DNA of 64,000 bases from GCA-003244245 sp050699435. Lineage in GTDB: Bacteria; Actinomycetota; Actinomycetes; Mycobacteriales; Pseudonocardiaceae. Numbering within the stretch: position 1 is the first letter of the stretch; every line of letters begins with the position of its first letter. The notes under the pieces are model-generated. The model ran no database searches. It worked only from the letters and a program-made list of their open reading frames with translations, and had not been told where the DNA came from. The DNA is taken from contig JBOHGM010000007.1 in NCBI GenBank assembly GCA_050699435.1, positions 1 to 64,000 of the forward strand, in the 5' to 3' direction. A program made the position numbers and the translations under genes. Shown here piece by piece: positions 48,591 through 57,464 of the stretch.

Positions 48591-48621
48591 CACTGACACA
48601 CCAACGGTTACTGATCCAGCG

Positions 48622-49194
48622 CTATGCCGCCCGAGGCGGCTCAATGGCAGACATTTCTGCGTTGGGGTCGGACGTCGGGTAGCGGATCACTCCGAGGATC
48701 ACGAGATGCCGGTATCTCGGATGCGGGAGGACTTCGATCCCGGAGGCGTAGCAGGCACTGACGAGGATCTGGCGAGCCGCGAGGAAGTCCTCGGCGGTGA
48801 CCCCGGCTGGGCACCAGATGAGGATCTGCTCGCCGTACGTCTTGGGGGCACACCACAGAATCGCGGGGAGCCGCCCGCGGCGGGTATGGATCCTCGCCTG
48901 CGCGCAGCCAGCCCGGAGCCGGTGCGGGGTCAGGATGCACCACGCCCGGGCGACGAGCCGGTGGCGAGCGGCCGGCCAGCCGATGAGCAGGGTGGTCACC
49001 GCGGTGACAGCGAGCAACGCCCAGTTCGGGCCGAGGACGTCGACCAGCGCCACGAGGGTGAGCGCGATCCCCGTGAGCAGCGCAAGCTCGTAGCGCCAGC
49101 GCCAGGTCAGGACGAGGGGGTTGGGACGGGCGGGCGGCTCGATCGCCTGCTGCAGCGTGCTCAGCAGCCAGTCGGCGCCGACGCTTCGGCTCAT
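48622..49194 (-). CDS. AICE-associated membrane protein, function unknown
   Basis: About 190 residues from an ATG at 49194. Two adjacent transmembrane helices (ALLTGIALTLVALVDVLGPN and WALLAVTAVTTLLIGWPAAR) precede a cytoplasmic domain with RAGCAQARIHTRRGRLPAIL, GEQILIWCPAGVTAEDFLAA and HLVILGVIRYP. Proteins of this build lie immediately upstream of FtsK-type translocases in actinomycete integrative elements and probably help DNA transfer, but the role is inferred from context. The start overlaps the stop of the upstream gene (ATGA), so the two are coupled. No transfer gene follows, so it is likely a stranded remnant. Confidence 0.6.
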   Translation of the reverse strand: MSRSVGADWLLSTLQQAIEPPARPNPLVLTWRWRYELALLTGIALTLVALVDVLGPNWALLAVTAVTTLLIGWPAARHRLVARAWCILTPHRLRAGCAQARIHTRRGRLPAILWCAPKTYGEQILIWCPAGVTAEDFLAARQILVSACYASGIEVLPHPRYRHLVILGVIRYPTSDPNAEMSAIEPPRAA

Positions 49195-49466
49195 GACGCA
49201 GCCCCCAGTGGATCGTCTGCCAGAGTGTGCCGGATCGTGCCGTGCCCTCCGCACGATGGGCACGGCTCGGCTGCGGTCCCGCCGTCACCGCCGCACGCCT
49301 CGCACGCTGAGACCAGGTCCCACCGTGGATCCCGGTAGATACGGCCGAATCCGCTTGGCGGGCGGGAGATCTGCCAGCCTCGAGCGCGTGCTGCGGCGTC
49401 CTCAGCGGCGAAGAGCGGGTCTTCCCACCTCCTGATCAGTTGACCGAGCGAGCTGTGGGTCTGCAA
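49191..49466 (-). CDS. Small zinc-knuckle protein of an AICE
   Basis: A 91-residue protein starting at a TTG, supported by AAGGAG 7 bases upstream. The N-terminal half (LGQLIRRWEDPLFAAEDAAA, then GRIYRDPRWDLVSACEAC) leads to a DnaJ-type zinc motif: CEACGGDGG and CPSCGGHGT, spaced as CxxCxGxG pairs. This suggests RNA or protein binding through one zinc ion. The stop overlaps the next gene start by 4 bases. Similar small zinc-binding proteins accompany AICE transfer genes, but the function is not known to me. Confidence 0.65.
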   Translation of the reverse strand: MQTHSSLGQLIRRWEDPLFAAEDAAARARGWQISRPPSGFGRIYRDPRWDLVSACEACGGDGGTAAEPCPSCGGHGTIRHTLADDPLGAAS

Positions 49467-49609
49467 ATTTTTGCTCCTTCCGTCGCCCCCGACAGTCGGA
49501 TCTTTTGCGGATCAGGATTCCGTGCCAAAGCACGTGCAAGGAAATTTCTCGGGCGGAGTTGGGCTGCCTCGGGCGGCTCGGACGGGCCGGACGACCAGGA
49601 GCGGGATCA

Positions 49610-49637
49610 CACAGACTCGGACCGAGTCGGACCGAGT
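49610..49637. promoter_or_regulatory. Operator-like repeats upstream of the NB-ARC regulator
   Basis: CGGACCGAGT occurs twice in tandem (49618-49627 and 49628-49637), each half of an imperfect palindrome ACTCGGACCGAGT. The block is framed by TCACAC (left) and GTGTGA (right), giving a larger dyad. It lies about 50 bases before the regulator start, in the divergent promoter region shared with the TTG-started small gene, and could be an autoregulatory site. Confidence 0.45.
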
Positions 49638-49686
49638 GTGAGGTCATTTTGTGATCCACCGCCGGGGGCTGGAGCATACTGATGCG

Positions 49687-52299
49687 GTGGATGACTACGA
49701 AGCCCTGCCCATTCCTGAGCCAGTCACGCACTTGTGGAACTGCGTGAAGCAGGCGCTGGCGGCGAACGAAGATCCTTCACCTCGCCGCATCGATCGCATG
49801 GCCGCGGCTGCCGGCCTTGAACTGGCAGCGAGCACGATCGCAGGCTGGTTCGAGACGTGGTCTGTCGTCCCGACATGGGAGAAGTTCGAGGTCTTGATCA
49901 AGGCGTTGGCCGCCGAGCATGACAAGGACTGGCGCACGCTGCACCGAGCGGCGCTCGTGGCCGACCGTGAGCGCAAGAGGGAGGAACGGCGAAGCAGAGA
50001 TCTGGGTCGGCCGGATGCTCCGGTAACCACGCCGCCCGTGGGTTCGCCCGTGGCCACGAGTCGGCAACTTGATCCACAGCCCTCGGCCCACAACGGCTTC
50101 GCCCCGACGGCGATGCGGGATGGCATTGCGGGAGCTTCCGCCGACCAGTCCTCAGATGCTGCAGTTGCCGTGCCCGCTGCCGTGCACGGCAACGTCTACG
50201 GCGACCTGTACCTGCATCAGCTTACGGGCGGCTCGACACCCGAGGCTAGGTCGGTGCCGCGGCAGCTTCCGGTGGAAGTGGCGCATTTCACCGGCCGGAG
50301 CGCCGAGCTGGCGAGGCTCGATGCCCTCCTCGTCCAGGAGGATGCGGCTCGGCCCGCCGCCATGGTGATCTCCGTGGTGGCCGGTACTGCGGGGGTGGGC
50401 AAGACGGCCCTGGTGGTGCATTGGGCTCATCGGGTTCGCGAGCACTTCCCCGATGGGCAGCTGTTTGTGAACCTGCGCGGCTATAGTCCTGGTTCGACGA
50501 TGAGCTCTGAGCAGGCCCTCGAAGAGTTCTTGCGGGCCTTGGGTGTTCCTGCCGAGGGTATTCCCGCCGGGTTGGAGGCGCGGGCCGGGATGTACCGTTC
50601 CCTGCTCGACGGGCGCCGCGTGTTGATCGTGCTGGACAATGCCACCAGCGCCGAGCAGGTACGGTCGCTGCTGCCTGGCTCACCGACTTGCCGGGTGGTG
50701 GTGACCAGTCGCAGTCGCCTGTCTGGCCTGATCGCCCGGGACGGAGCCAGCCGGGTCACGCTGGACCTGCTGCCCCCGGCCGAGGCCATCGGGCTGCTGC
50801 GGGATGTCATCGGGGCCGCCCGGGTCGCCGCCGAACCCGGGGCGGCTGCCGAGCTGGCCAGCCGGTGCGCGTTTTTGCCGCTGGCGTTGCGCATCGCGGC
50901 CGAGCGTGCCGTCACGCACCCCCACGCCACGCTGGCTGACCTCGCCGACGAGCTGGCGGTGCAGCGTGACCGCCTGGACCTGCTGGCCATCGCCGAGGAG
51001 GAGGATGAGACCACCGCGGTGCGTGCGGTGTTCTCCTGGTCCTACCACGCCTTGCCGGCGGAGGCAGCGCGGGCATTCCGGCTGCTCGGCCTGCACGCCG
51101 GACCCGACATCAGCGCCCCGGCCGCCGCCGCGCTCACCAGCACCACCCTCGCCCAGGCGCGGCGGTTGCTGGAAACCCTGGTCGGCACGCACCTGATTGA
51201 GGAGACCGGGCGAGACCGGTACCGGTTACACGACCTGCTGCGGGTCTATGCCGCCGAGTGCGCGACGGCGGAGGACACCGGCCGCGACCGTGCCGACGCC
51301 GTGCGCCAAGCGCTCACCTGGTACCTGCACACCGGCGACGCGGCCGCGCGCGTGCTGAACCCGCACCGCCGCCGCGTCCCCCTCGAGCATCCCGAGAAAG
51401 CCTGCTCGCCGCTGGAGTTCCCGACCTACCGCCAGGCCCTGAACTGGTGTGAGGCTGAACGGGCGAATCTCGTGGCAGCCACCCGCCAAGCCGCGGAGAG
51501 CGGCGAGCATGTCATCGCCTGGCGGCTTCCCGTTGCCCTGTGGGATTTCTTCAACCTGCGCAAACACTGGGCCGACTGGATCACGACCCACCACATCGGC
51601 CTCAGTTCCGCTCAGCACCTCCAGGACCGGCAAGGCGAAGCCTGGGTCTGGGGCGGCCTCGGTATGGCCTACTTCTTCCTCCGGCAGCACCAGGAGGCCC
51701 TCGATCACTTCCAGCATGCGCTGCCCCTGTGTCAGGAGACCGACGACCCATGGGGTGAGGCTATGAGCCTGCTCGGCCTCGGCACCGCCCATTTTTATCT
51801 GGGTAAGTACGAGGACGCCGCCGACTACTCCCAGCGCGCACTGAGCATCTGCCAGGAAGTCGACGACCCATGGGGCCATACTCTCGCCCTGCTCAACATC
51901 GGCGCCGTCCACCGGAAGCTGCAGCATTTCGAGGAGGCTCTCGACTATTTCCAGCGGGCCCTGGCTGTCGCCGGCCCCGTGCATGACCAAGCGGGCGAGG
52001 CCATGACACTGCATAACCTCGGCGCCACTTACCGGGATCTTCATCAGTTCGAGGAGGCCCTTGAGCATTTCATGCGGGCGTACACTACTTTCCGCAAGAT
52101 CAGTGACCGATGGGGCGAAGCCCAGACCCTGCGCCAGATCGGTGATGTCCTGCAGCACCTCAACCGGATGGAGGCGGCAGTCAAGTACTGGAACCAGGCG
52201 CTGCCGATCTTCGAGGATCTCGGCGACTCGGCCACCGCAGTGAGGGTCCGAACCAGCCTGGAGATAGCTGATACCGACAACCTGGATCAACGACGGTAA
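49687..52299 (+). CDS. HTH-NB-ARC-TPR regulator (STAND ATPase, AfsR-like without SARP domain)
   Basis: About 870 residues. The N-terminal helical region (SPRRIDRMAAAAGLELAAST, IAGWFETWSVVPTWEKFEVL) looks like an XRE-type DNA-binding domain. A low-complexity linker follows, then NB-ARC with P-loop VAGTAGVGKTALVVHWAHRV (about residue 235), Walker B-like RRVLIVLDNATSAEQVRSLL, and VVTSRSRLSGL. A winged-helix segment (FRLLGLHAGPDISAPAAAAL) precedes at least five TPR units (EAWVWGGLGMAYFFLRQHQE, HTLALLNIGAVHRKLQHFEE). It lacks the OmpR/BTAD part of true SARPs. Such proteins are ATP-gated switches for secondary metabolism or defence. The GTG at 49687 is chosen, with an in-frame GTG at 49651 as the alternative. 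Confidence 0.85.
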   Translation: MDDYEALPIPEPVTHLWNCVKQALAANEDPSPRRIDRMAAAAGLELAASTIAGWFETWSVVPTWEKFEVLIKALAAEHDKDWRTLHRAALVADRERKREERRSRDLGRPDAPVTTPPVGSPVATSRQLDPQPSAHNGFAPTAMRDGIAGASADQSSDAAVAVPAAVHGNVYGDLYLHQLTGGSTPEARSVPRQLPVEVAHFTGRSAELARLDALLVQEDAARPAAMVISVVAGTAGVGKTALVVHWAHRVREHFPDGQLFVNLRGYSPGSTMSSEQALEEFLRALGVPAEGIPAGLEARAGMYRSLLDGRRVLIVLDNATSAEQVRSLLPGSPTCRVVVTSRSRLSGLIARDGASRVTLDLLPPAEAIGLLRDVIGAARVAAEPGAAAELASRCAFLPLALRIAAERAVTHPHATLADLADELAVQRDRLDLLAIAEEEDETTAVRAVFSWSYHALPAEAARAFRLLGLHAGPDISAPAAAALTSTTLAQARRLLETLVGTHLIEETGRDRYRLHDLLRVYAAECATAEDTGRDRADAVRQALTWYLHTGDAAARVLNPHRRRVPLEHPEKACSPLEFPTYRQALNWCEAERANLVAATRQAAESGEHVIAWRLPVALWDFFNLRKHWADWITTHHIGLSSAQHLQDRQGEAWVWGGLGMAYFFLRQHQEALDHFQHALPLCQETDDPWGEAMSLLGLGTAHFYLGKYEDAADYSQRALSICQEVDDPWGHTLALLNIGAVHRKLQHFEEALDYFQRALAVAGPVHDQAGEAMTLHNLGATYRDLHQFEEALEHFMRAYTTFRKISDRWGEAQTLRQIGDVLQHLNRMEAAVKYWNQALPIFEDLGDSATAVRVRTSLEIADTDNLDQRR

Positions 52300-52307
52300 C
52301 CGCCGGT

Positions 52308-53567
52308 TCAGGGACGGTATGCCACGTGAGCGATCTCGTCGCGCCGGGCGACGAGCGCGGCTAGTGCCGTGGTGATCGGGACAGCCGCGACCAGTCCGAT
52401 ACTGCCCACCAGGGTCCGCACCACCTCCTGGGCGACCTCCTGCGCGGTCACGAGGGTGCCGAAGCTCTGCCCGGCCAGCGAGTAGGCCAGCAGCAGTGGC
52501 AGTGCGGCCCCCGCGTAGGCCAGCGCCAGGGTGTTCACCGCTGAGGAGATGTGGTCGCGGCCGATCCGCAGCGCGGAGCTGTAGAGCGCGCTGGCCCCCA
52601 GGTCGGGATTTGCTCGGCGCAGTTCCCACACCGCGCTGGTCTGCGTGACCGTGACGTCGTCCAGCACGCCCAGTGCACCGATGATTATCCCAGCGAGCAG
52701 CAGACCGCGGGCGTCGATCCCGGTACCCAGCACGCCGATCAAGTTGGCGGTGTCGGAACCCAGTCCGGTCAGCTTCGTGGCGGCGGTGAAGGCGGTGCCC
52801 AGCACGCCGATCAGCGCGAGGCTGAGCAGGGTACCCAGCACCGCCGTCGAGGTCTGCGCGGAGAACCCGTGCGTGAGGTACAGCACACCGAACATGATCA
52901 CGCCGGCGGCCAGCACGCCGACGATCACCGGATCGGCGCCGCCCAAGATGGCCGGGAACAGGTAGACCACCAGCACCGAGAAGCTGAAGCCGAGCGCGAC
53001 CAGCGAGGCGAGGCCCTTCCACCGCCCGAGCAGCAGCACCGCAACGGCGAACAGCGCCACGAGCCACAGCATTGGGGCGCCCCGCTGGAAGTCGACGACC
53101 TGGTAGGACAACTCGTCGCCGGGATCGCCGCCGCTGTAAGCCAGCACGATATCGTCGCCGACGGTGAATCTCGGCGTGCTCGGCTCGTCGGGCAGGACTT
53201 GCTGGATGGTCTCGCCGCGAGAGCTACCCTCGGTGAGCTGCACGGTGAGCGCGACGCACTCGCTGCCCTGGTCGGCCTCCGCCGCGTTGGCGCCGGTGCA
53301 GGGGGCGGAGACAGCCTCGAGCACCTCGCCGTGCACCGGCCGCTGACCGAACCCGAGGTCGGCATCGCTACCTGGTGGCTCGCCGCTGGGCCAGGTCAGC
53401 CCCACTCCCACCAGGGTGGCCAGCGCAAACGGCACGAGTACCGCGACCAGCAGCAGCTGCACCCGAGAGGAGGAGGGCACCGGGGGCCCGTGGCCGTGCC
53501 CAGACCCGACTGGTTCAGCGGTGCCGTCGTGGCGGTGCCGTCCGGTCCTGCGGTCTGGTCCACTCAT
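52308..53567 (-). CDS. YibE/F-family multipass membrane protein
   Basis: A 419-residue protein. The cytoplasmic N-terminus is His/Gly-rich (RHRHDGTAEPVGSGHGHGPP). A first helix (LLLVAVLVPFALATLVGVGL) is followed by an exported domain (CVALTVQLTEGSSRGETIQQ) and at least seven more helices containing LGVLDDVTVTQTSAVWELRR and GRDHISSAVNTLALAYAGAA, the conserved YibE/F signature. The family is widespread and without proven function, and transport or envelope maintenance is suspected. It is convergent with the NB-ARC regulator (8 bases) and divergent from the radical SAM gene, matching actinobacterial synteny near hisS. Confidence 0.88.
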   Translation of the reverse strand: MSGPDRRTGRHRHDGTAEPVGSGHGHGPPVPSSSRVQLLLVAVLVPFALATLVGVGLTWPSGEPPGSDADLGFGQRPVHGEVLEAVSAPCTGANAAEADQGSECVALTVQLTEGSSRGETIQQVLPDEPSTPRFTVGDDIVLAYSGGDPGDELSYQVVDFQRGAPMLWLVALFAVAVLLLGRWKGLASLVALGFSFSVLVVYLFPAILGGADPVIVGVLAAGVIMFGVLYLTHGFSAQTSTAVLGTLLSLALIGVLGTAFTAATKLTGLGSDTANLIGVLGTGIDARGLLLAGIIIGALGVLDDVTVTQTSAVWELRRANPDLGASALYSSALRIGRDHISSAVNTLALAYAGAALPLLLAYSLAGQSFGTLVTAQEVAQEVVRTLVGSIGLVAAVPITTALAALVARRDEIAHVAYRP

Positions 53568-53642
53568 CGGCTGGGCGTCCCTCTCTGGTCGATACTGCCG
53601 ATGTTCCTAGCGGATCGAACGTCTGTTCGATATGGTGGGTTC

Positions 53643-55565
53643 GTGCGATGGGACAACCTGACACTGTCCGGCCAGGACGCGCTATTCGGGGTGGGCGATG
53701 TCGTGGCGCGCACCTTTGACACCCCGGAGTTCCGCGGGATGACGTTCTACGAGGTGGCGGCCCGCTCGATCCTCAACAAGGTGCCGGCCGCTTCCCGGAT
53801 GCCCTTCGGCTGGACGCTCAACCCGTACCGGGGCTGCAGTCACGCCTGCAGGTACTGCCTGCCAGGAGACACCCCGATCCTCATGGCCGACGGGCGGACC
53901 ACTCCGCTGGCGGACGTGCGCGTGGGGGATGCGATCTACGGCACCGTCCAGGACGGCTGTTACCGGCGCTACGCGCTCACCGACGTGGTGGCCCACTGGC
54001 GGACGGTCAAACCTGCCCACCGCGTCACGCTCGAGGACGGGACCGAGCTCGTGGCCAGCGGCGACCATCGCTTCCTCACCGATCTGGGGTGGAAGCATGT
54101 GACCGGTGGCGCTGACCGACCCGCTCTGACGGTGGGCGATGAGGTGATCGGAACCGGGCAGTTCGCGGCACCGCCGGAGGACTCGACCGACTACCGCCGC
54201 GGCTATCTGTGCGGCATCGTTCGCGGCGACCCGCAGCACACATTGGGATTGGTCGATCGTGAGGTGCTGCGCAGGGTTGGTTGTTATTTCATGGACGCCG
54301 GTACTCGTACCCGGGGGTGGGAGCTCCAGGCGGTCGGTGGCCCCCCGTCACCGGCGAGGTCAACGATGCGCGATCAGATGCGCGTCGGATTCGAGGCCAT
54401 CGCCGAGATGATCAGCTGGCCGAGCGCCCCGGCTGGCGCCTGGTACCAGGGGTTCCTGGCCGGGATTTTCGATGCCGAAGGGAGCTGTTCTGACGGCACC
54501 CTCCAGATCGCCACTATCGACCCGACTGTCGTCGAGTCAGTGCTCTCGGGCTTGACGCTTTTCGGTTTTCGCTGCACCGTCGAGGACCCCGAGTGGTCCA
54601 CCGGCCCGCGGTGTGTCCGGCTGCTCGGCGGAGCCGGTGAGCAGCTCCGTTTCTTCCACACCGTCGACCCGGCGATCAGTCGGAAGCGGTCGATCGCAGG
54701 CATGGCGATCCGCCAATGCGTGCGGGTGGTCTCGGTCGAGGATCTCGGCGTGCAGTTACCGATGTACGACATCACGACCGGGACAGGGGACTTCATCGCA
54801 AGCGGGGTAGTGTCGCACAACTGCTTTGCCCGGCGGACGCACGAGTACCTCGATCTTGACGCTGGCGCTGACTTCGACTCGAAGATCGTGGTGAAGGTCA
54901 ACGCGCCGGAGCTGTTGCGCAAGGAGCTCGCTTCGCCGCGCTGGGCGGGGGAGCACATCGCGATGGGCACCAACGTCGATCCCTACCAGCGCGCCGAGGG
55001 GCGCTATCGCCTGATGCCCGGGATACTCGAGGCCCTGCGCGACGCGCGGAATCCCTTCTCGATCCTCACCAAGGGCACCCTGGTGCTACGCGACCTCGAC
55101 CTGCTCCGCGAGGCTGCGGAGGTCACCGACGTTTCGGTCAACGTCTCGGTCGGATTCGTCGACGAGGCCCTCTGGCGGGTGGTCGAGCCCGGCACTCCCG
55201 CGCCCCGCGCCCGGCTCGGGGTGTGTCGCACGCTCACCGCTGCGGACATCGGCTGCGGAGTGCTCATGGCGCCGATCCTTCCGTACCTCACCGACTCACC
55301 TAGCCAGCTGGAGGCGACCGTGTGCGCGATCGCCGAGGCCGGCGCCCGCAGCGTCACCCCGATCGTGCTCCACCTTCGTCCCGGCGCGCGGGAGTGGTAT
55401 CTCGCCTGGCTGGAGCGTGAGCACCCCGAACTGGTGCCCCGCTATCAGGATCTCTATGCGGGCGGTGCCTACGCCCCCAAGGCATACCAGCGCAACATTT
55501 CTGCGCGCGTTGCCCAGCTCGCCCACCGGTATGGCGTCGGCTCGACGAGCCCGGGCAAGACCTGA
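53643..55565 (+). CDS. Rv2578c-family radical SAM protein carrying an intein
   Basis: A 640-residue precursor. The extein (71 plus about 247 residues) is a radical SAM enzyme of the SPL/Rv2578c type: NPYRGCSHACRYC forms the CX3CX2C cluster motif, followed after splicing by FARRTHEYLDLDAGADFDSK, AMGTNVDPYQRAEGRYRLMP and FSILTKGTLVLRDLDLLREA. The intein occupies residues 72-393, so the third cluster cysteine (Cys394) is also the +1 nucleophile of splicing, and the enzyme cannot have its own cluster motif before splicing. GTG at 53643 fits the family start VRWDNLTLSGQDALF. The substrate is unknown. Some relatives in this family are already annotated as intein-containing. Confidence 0.93.
   Translation: MRWDNLTLSGQDALFGVGDVVARTFDTPEFRGMTFYEVAARSILNKVPAASRMPFGWTLNPYRGCSHACRYCLPGDTPILMADGRTTPLADVRVGDAIYGTVQDGCYRRYALTDVVAHWRTVKPAHRVTLEDGTELVASGDHRFLTDLGWKHVTGGADRPALTVGDEVIGTGQFAAPPEDSTDYRRGYLCGIVRGDPQHTLGLVDREVLRRVGCYFMDAGTRTRGWELQAVGGPPSPARSTMRDQMRVGFEAIAEMISWPSAPAGAWYQGFLAGIFDAEGSCSDGTLQIATIDPTVVESVLSGLTLFGFRCTVEDPEWSTGPRCVRLLGGAGEQLRFFHTVDPAISRKRSIAGMAIRQCVRVVSVEDLGVQLPMYDITTGTGDFIASGVVSHNCFARRTHEYLDLDAGADFDSKIVVKVNAPELLRKELASPRWAGEHIAMGTNVDPYQRAEGRYRLMPGILEALRDARNPFSILTKGTLVLRDLDLLREAAEVTDVSVNVSVGFVDEALWRVVEPGTPAPRARLGVCRTLTAADIGCGVLMAPILPYLTDSPSQLEATVCAIAEAGARSVTPIVLHLRPGAREWYLAWLEREHPELVPRYQDLYAGGAYAPKAYQRNISARVAQLAHRYGVGSTSPGKT
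53856..54821 (+). other. Intein with LAGLIDADG homing endonuclease
   Basis: 322 residues from Cys72 (CLPGDTPILMADGRTTPLAD, block A) to Asn393 (ASGVVSHN, block G), followed by Cys+1. Block B has the His in ASGDHRFLTDLG. Block F is LPMYDITTGTGDFIASGV. Two endonuclease motifs are present, YLCGIVRGD (about residue 188) and FLAGIFDAEG (about residue 270), each with the acidic catalytic residue, so homing activity may be retained. All class 1 splicing residues (Cys1, block B His, terminal His-Asn, Cys+1) are present. GC content is close to that of the host gene, suggesting long residence. Confidence 0.93.
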
Positions 55566-55691
55566 TGAAGGCTCGGCACTCGAAGGACCGCCTGCCCGGC
55601 TGCACGGTGGGGGACGGGCGGGAACGCGGACCTGGGACACGATTAGCCTCTGTAAGGTTCCGTCGTCCAGATCGAGGAGTTCGCACCCGCG

Positions 55692-57461
55692 ATGCGCACC
55701 GACCTTGCAGGCACGCTCTCCGCCCACGAGTTCCCAGGGCGGATTATCACCCTGGCCGGGTGGGTCGCCCGCCGCCGCGACCACGGAGGCGTGATCTTCA
55801 TCGACCTGCGGGATGAGACCGGTGTGGTGCAGGTGGTGTTCCGCGAGGGCGAGATGGCGCAGCGGGCCCACCGGCTGCGCGCCGAGTTCTGCATTCAGGT
55901 CACCGGTCTGTTGGCGCTTCGCCCCGAGGGCAACGAGAACCCGGAGCTGCCCAGCGGCGAGGTCGAGGTCATCGCCGACGAGCTGACGGTGTTCAGCGAG
56001 TCGGCGCCGCTGCCGTTCCAGCTCGATGAGTATCTGGAGGTCGGCGAGGAGGTGCGGCTGCGGTACCGATACCTCGATCTGCGTCGTCCTGGCCCGGCGG
56101 CCGCGATGCGGCTACGCAGCGAGGCCAGCCGGGTCGTCCGCGAGGTGCTGGACCGGTGGGGATTCATCGAGGTGGAGACCCCGACCCTGACCCGTTCCAC
56201 TCCGGAGGGCGCGCGGGACTTCCTGGTGCCCGCCCGGCTGCAGCCGGGCTGCTGGTACGCACTGCCGCAGTCACCTCAGTTGTTCAAGCAGCTGCTCATG
56301 GTCGGAGGCGTCGAGCGGTATTTCCAGATCGCCCGCTGTTACCGGGATGAGGACTTCCGTGCCGACCGGCAGCCCGAGTTCACCCAGCTCGACATGGAGA
56401 TGAGCTTCGTCGACCAGGACGAGGTGATCACGCTGAGCGAGCGGGTGGTGGTCGCGCTGTGGTCGGAGCTGGCTGACCACCAGATCGAGCGACCGATTCC
56501 CCGGCTGACCTACGCTGACGCGATGGCGAGCTACGGCACCGACAAGCCGGACCTTCGTTTCGGGCTTGAGCTCACCGAACTCACCGGCTACTTCGCCGAC
56601 ACCCCGTTTCGGGTGTTCCAGGCGCCCTACGTGGGGGCGGTAGTCATGCCCGGCGGGGCAGGTCAGGCGCGCAGGCAGTTGGACGCCTGGCAGGAGTGGG
56701 CCAAGCAGCGGGGCTCCCAAGGCCTGGCCTACGTGCTGATCGGCGAGCACGGCGAGCTCTCCGGGCCGGTGGCCCGCAACCTCGCTGACCATGAGCGGGA
56801 GGGTCTGGCCAAGGCGGTTGGCGCCAACCCTGGCGACTGCGTGTTCTTCGCCGCGGGGGATCCGCGGGACGCCCGTGCGGTGCTGGGTGCCGCTCGGGTC
56901 GAGATCGGCAGGCGGTGCGGGCTGATCGACGAGTCGGCGTGGTCGTTCGTCTGGGTGGTCGAGGCGCCGATGTTCGAACCCGTCGAGCGCTCTGGGGATA
57001 TCGCCATGGGGCACAGCGGCTGGACCGCGCTGCACCACCCGTTCACTGCGCCGACGTCGGAGTGGATCGACCGCTTCGAGCAAGATCCCGGCTCCGCGCT
57101 GGCCTACGCCTACGACCTGGTCTGTAACGGCAACGAGATCGGTGGCGGCTCGATCCGCATCCACCAGCCAGACGTGCAGCAGCGGGTGTTCCGGGTGCTC
57201 GGGATCTCCGAAGAGGAAGCGCAGGAGAAGTTCGGGTTCCTGCTGGAGGCGTTCCGCTACGGCCCCCCGCCGCACGGCGGGATCGCCTTCGGCTGGGATC
57301 GGATCTGCATGTTGCTCACCGGTGCCGACTCCCTGCGTGAGGTCATCGCCTTCCCCAAGTCCGGTGGCGGTCTCGACCCACTCACCGGGGCCCCCGCGCC
57401 GATCACCCCGGAGCAGCGCCTCGAGGCCGGGGTGGACGCGAAGCCGCCCGTGAAGGGGTAG
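55692..57461 (+). CDS. aspS: Aspartyl-tRNA synthetase
   Basis: A 589-residue class II synthetase of the bacterial long type. An N-terminal OB fold (GWVARRRDHGGVIFIDLRDE) is followed by the catalytic core with YRYLDLRRPGPAAAMRLRSE, TPEGARDFLVP, QSPQLFKQLLMVGGVERYFQ (motif 2 region YRDEDFRADRQPEFTQLDME) and motif 3 GGIAFGWDRICMLLTG. The inserted GAD domain lies between. Actinobacterial enzymes of this type are often non-discriminating (Asp/Asn). Whether this one is cannot be told here. The ATG follows GAGGAGTTCGCACCCGCG. It is followed 3 bases later by the DUF389 gene. Confidence 0.96.
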   Translation: MRTDLAGTLSAHEFPGRIITLAGWVARRRDHGGVIFIDLRDETGVVQVVFREGEMAQRAHRLRAEFCIQVTGLLALRPEGNENPELPSGEVEVIADELTVFSESAPLPFQLDEYLEVGEEVRLRYRYLDLRRPGPAAAMRLRSEASRVVREVLDRWGFIEVETPTLTRSTPEGARDFLVPARLQPGCWYALPQSPQLFKQLLMVGGVERYFQIARCYRDEDFRADRQPEFTQLDMEMSFVDQDEVITLSERVVVALWSELADHQIERPIPRLTYADAMASYGTDKPDLRFGLELTELTGYFADTPFRVFQAPYVGAVVMPGGAGQARRQLDAWQEWAKQRGSQGLAYVLIGEHGELSGPVARNLADHEREGLAKAVGANPGDCVFFAAGDPRDARAVLGAARVEIGRRCGLIDESAWSFVWVVEAPMFEPVERSGDIAMGHSGWTALHHPFTAPTSEWIDRFEQDPGSALAYAYDLVCNGNEIGGGSIRIHQPDVQQRVFRVLGISEEEAQEKFGFLLEAFRYGPPPHGGIAFGWDRICMLLTGADSLREVIAFPKSGGGLDPLTGAPAPITPEQRLEAGVDAKPPVKG

Positions 57462-57464
57462 CAG

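Larger units (their letters stand above)
48595..49686. mobile_element. AICE-type fragment in the hisS slot
   Basis: Two coupled minus-strand genes of the kind found next to FtsK-like transfer genes in Pseudonocardiaceae integrative elements lie between the MBL hydrolase and a large regulator. No integrase or att site is visible here. The span is defined by what is absent from the conserved order (hisS) and by the flanking conserved genes. The large regulator at 49687 may belong to the same insertion. Confidence 0.4.

Noticed and set aside
52551..53642. Long N-terminal extension of the radical SAM protein
   Set aside because: The open frame here is the complement of the YibE/F gene with low-complexity composition. 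The family start matches the GTG at 53643.
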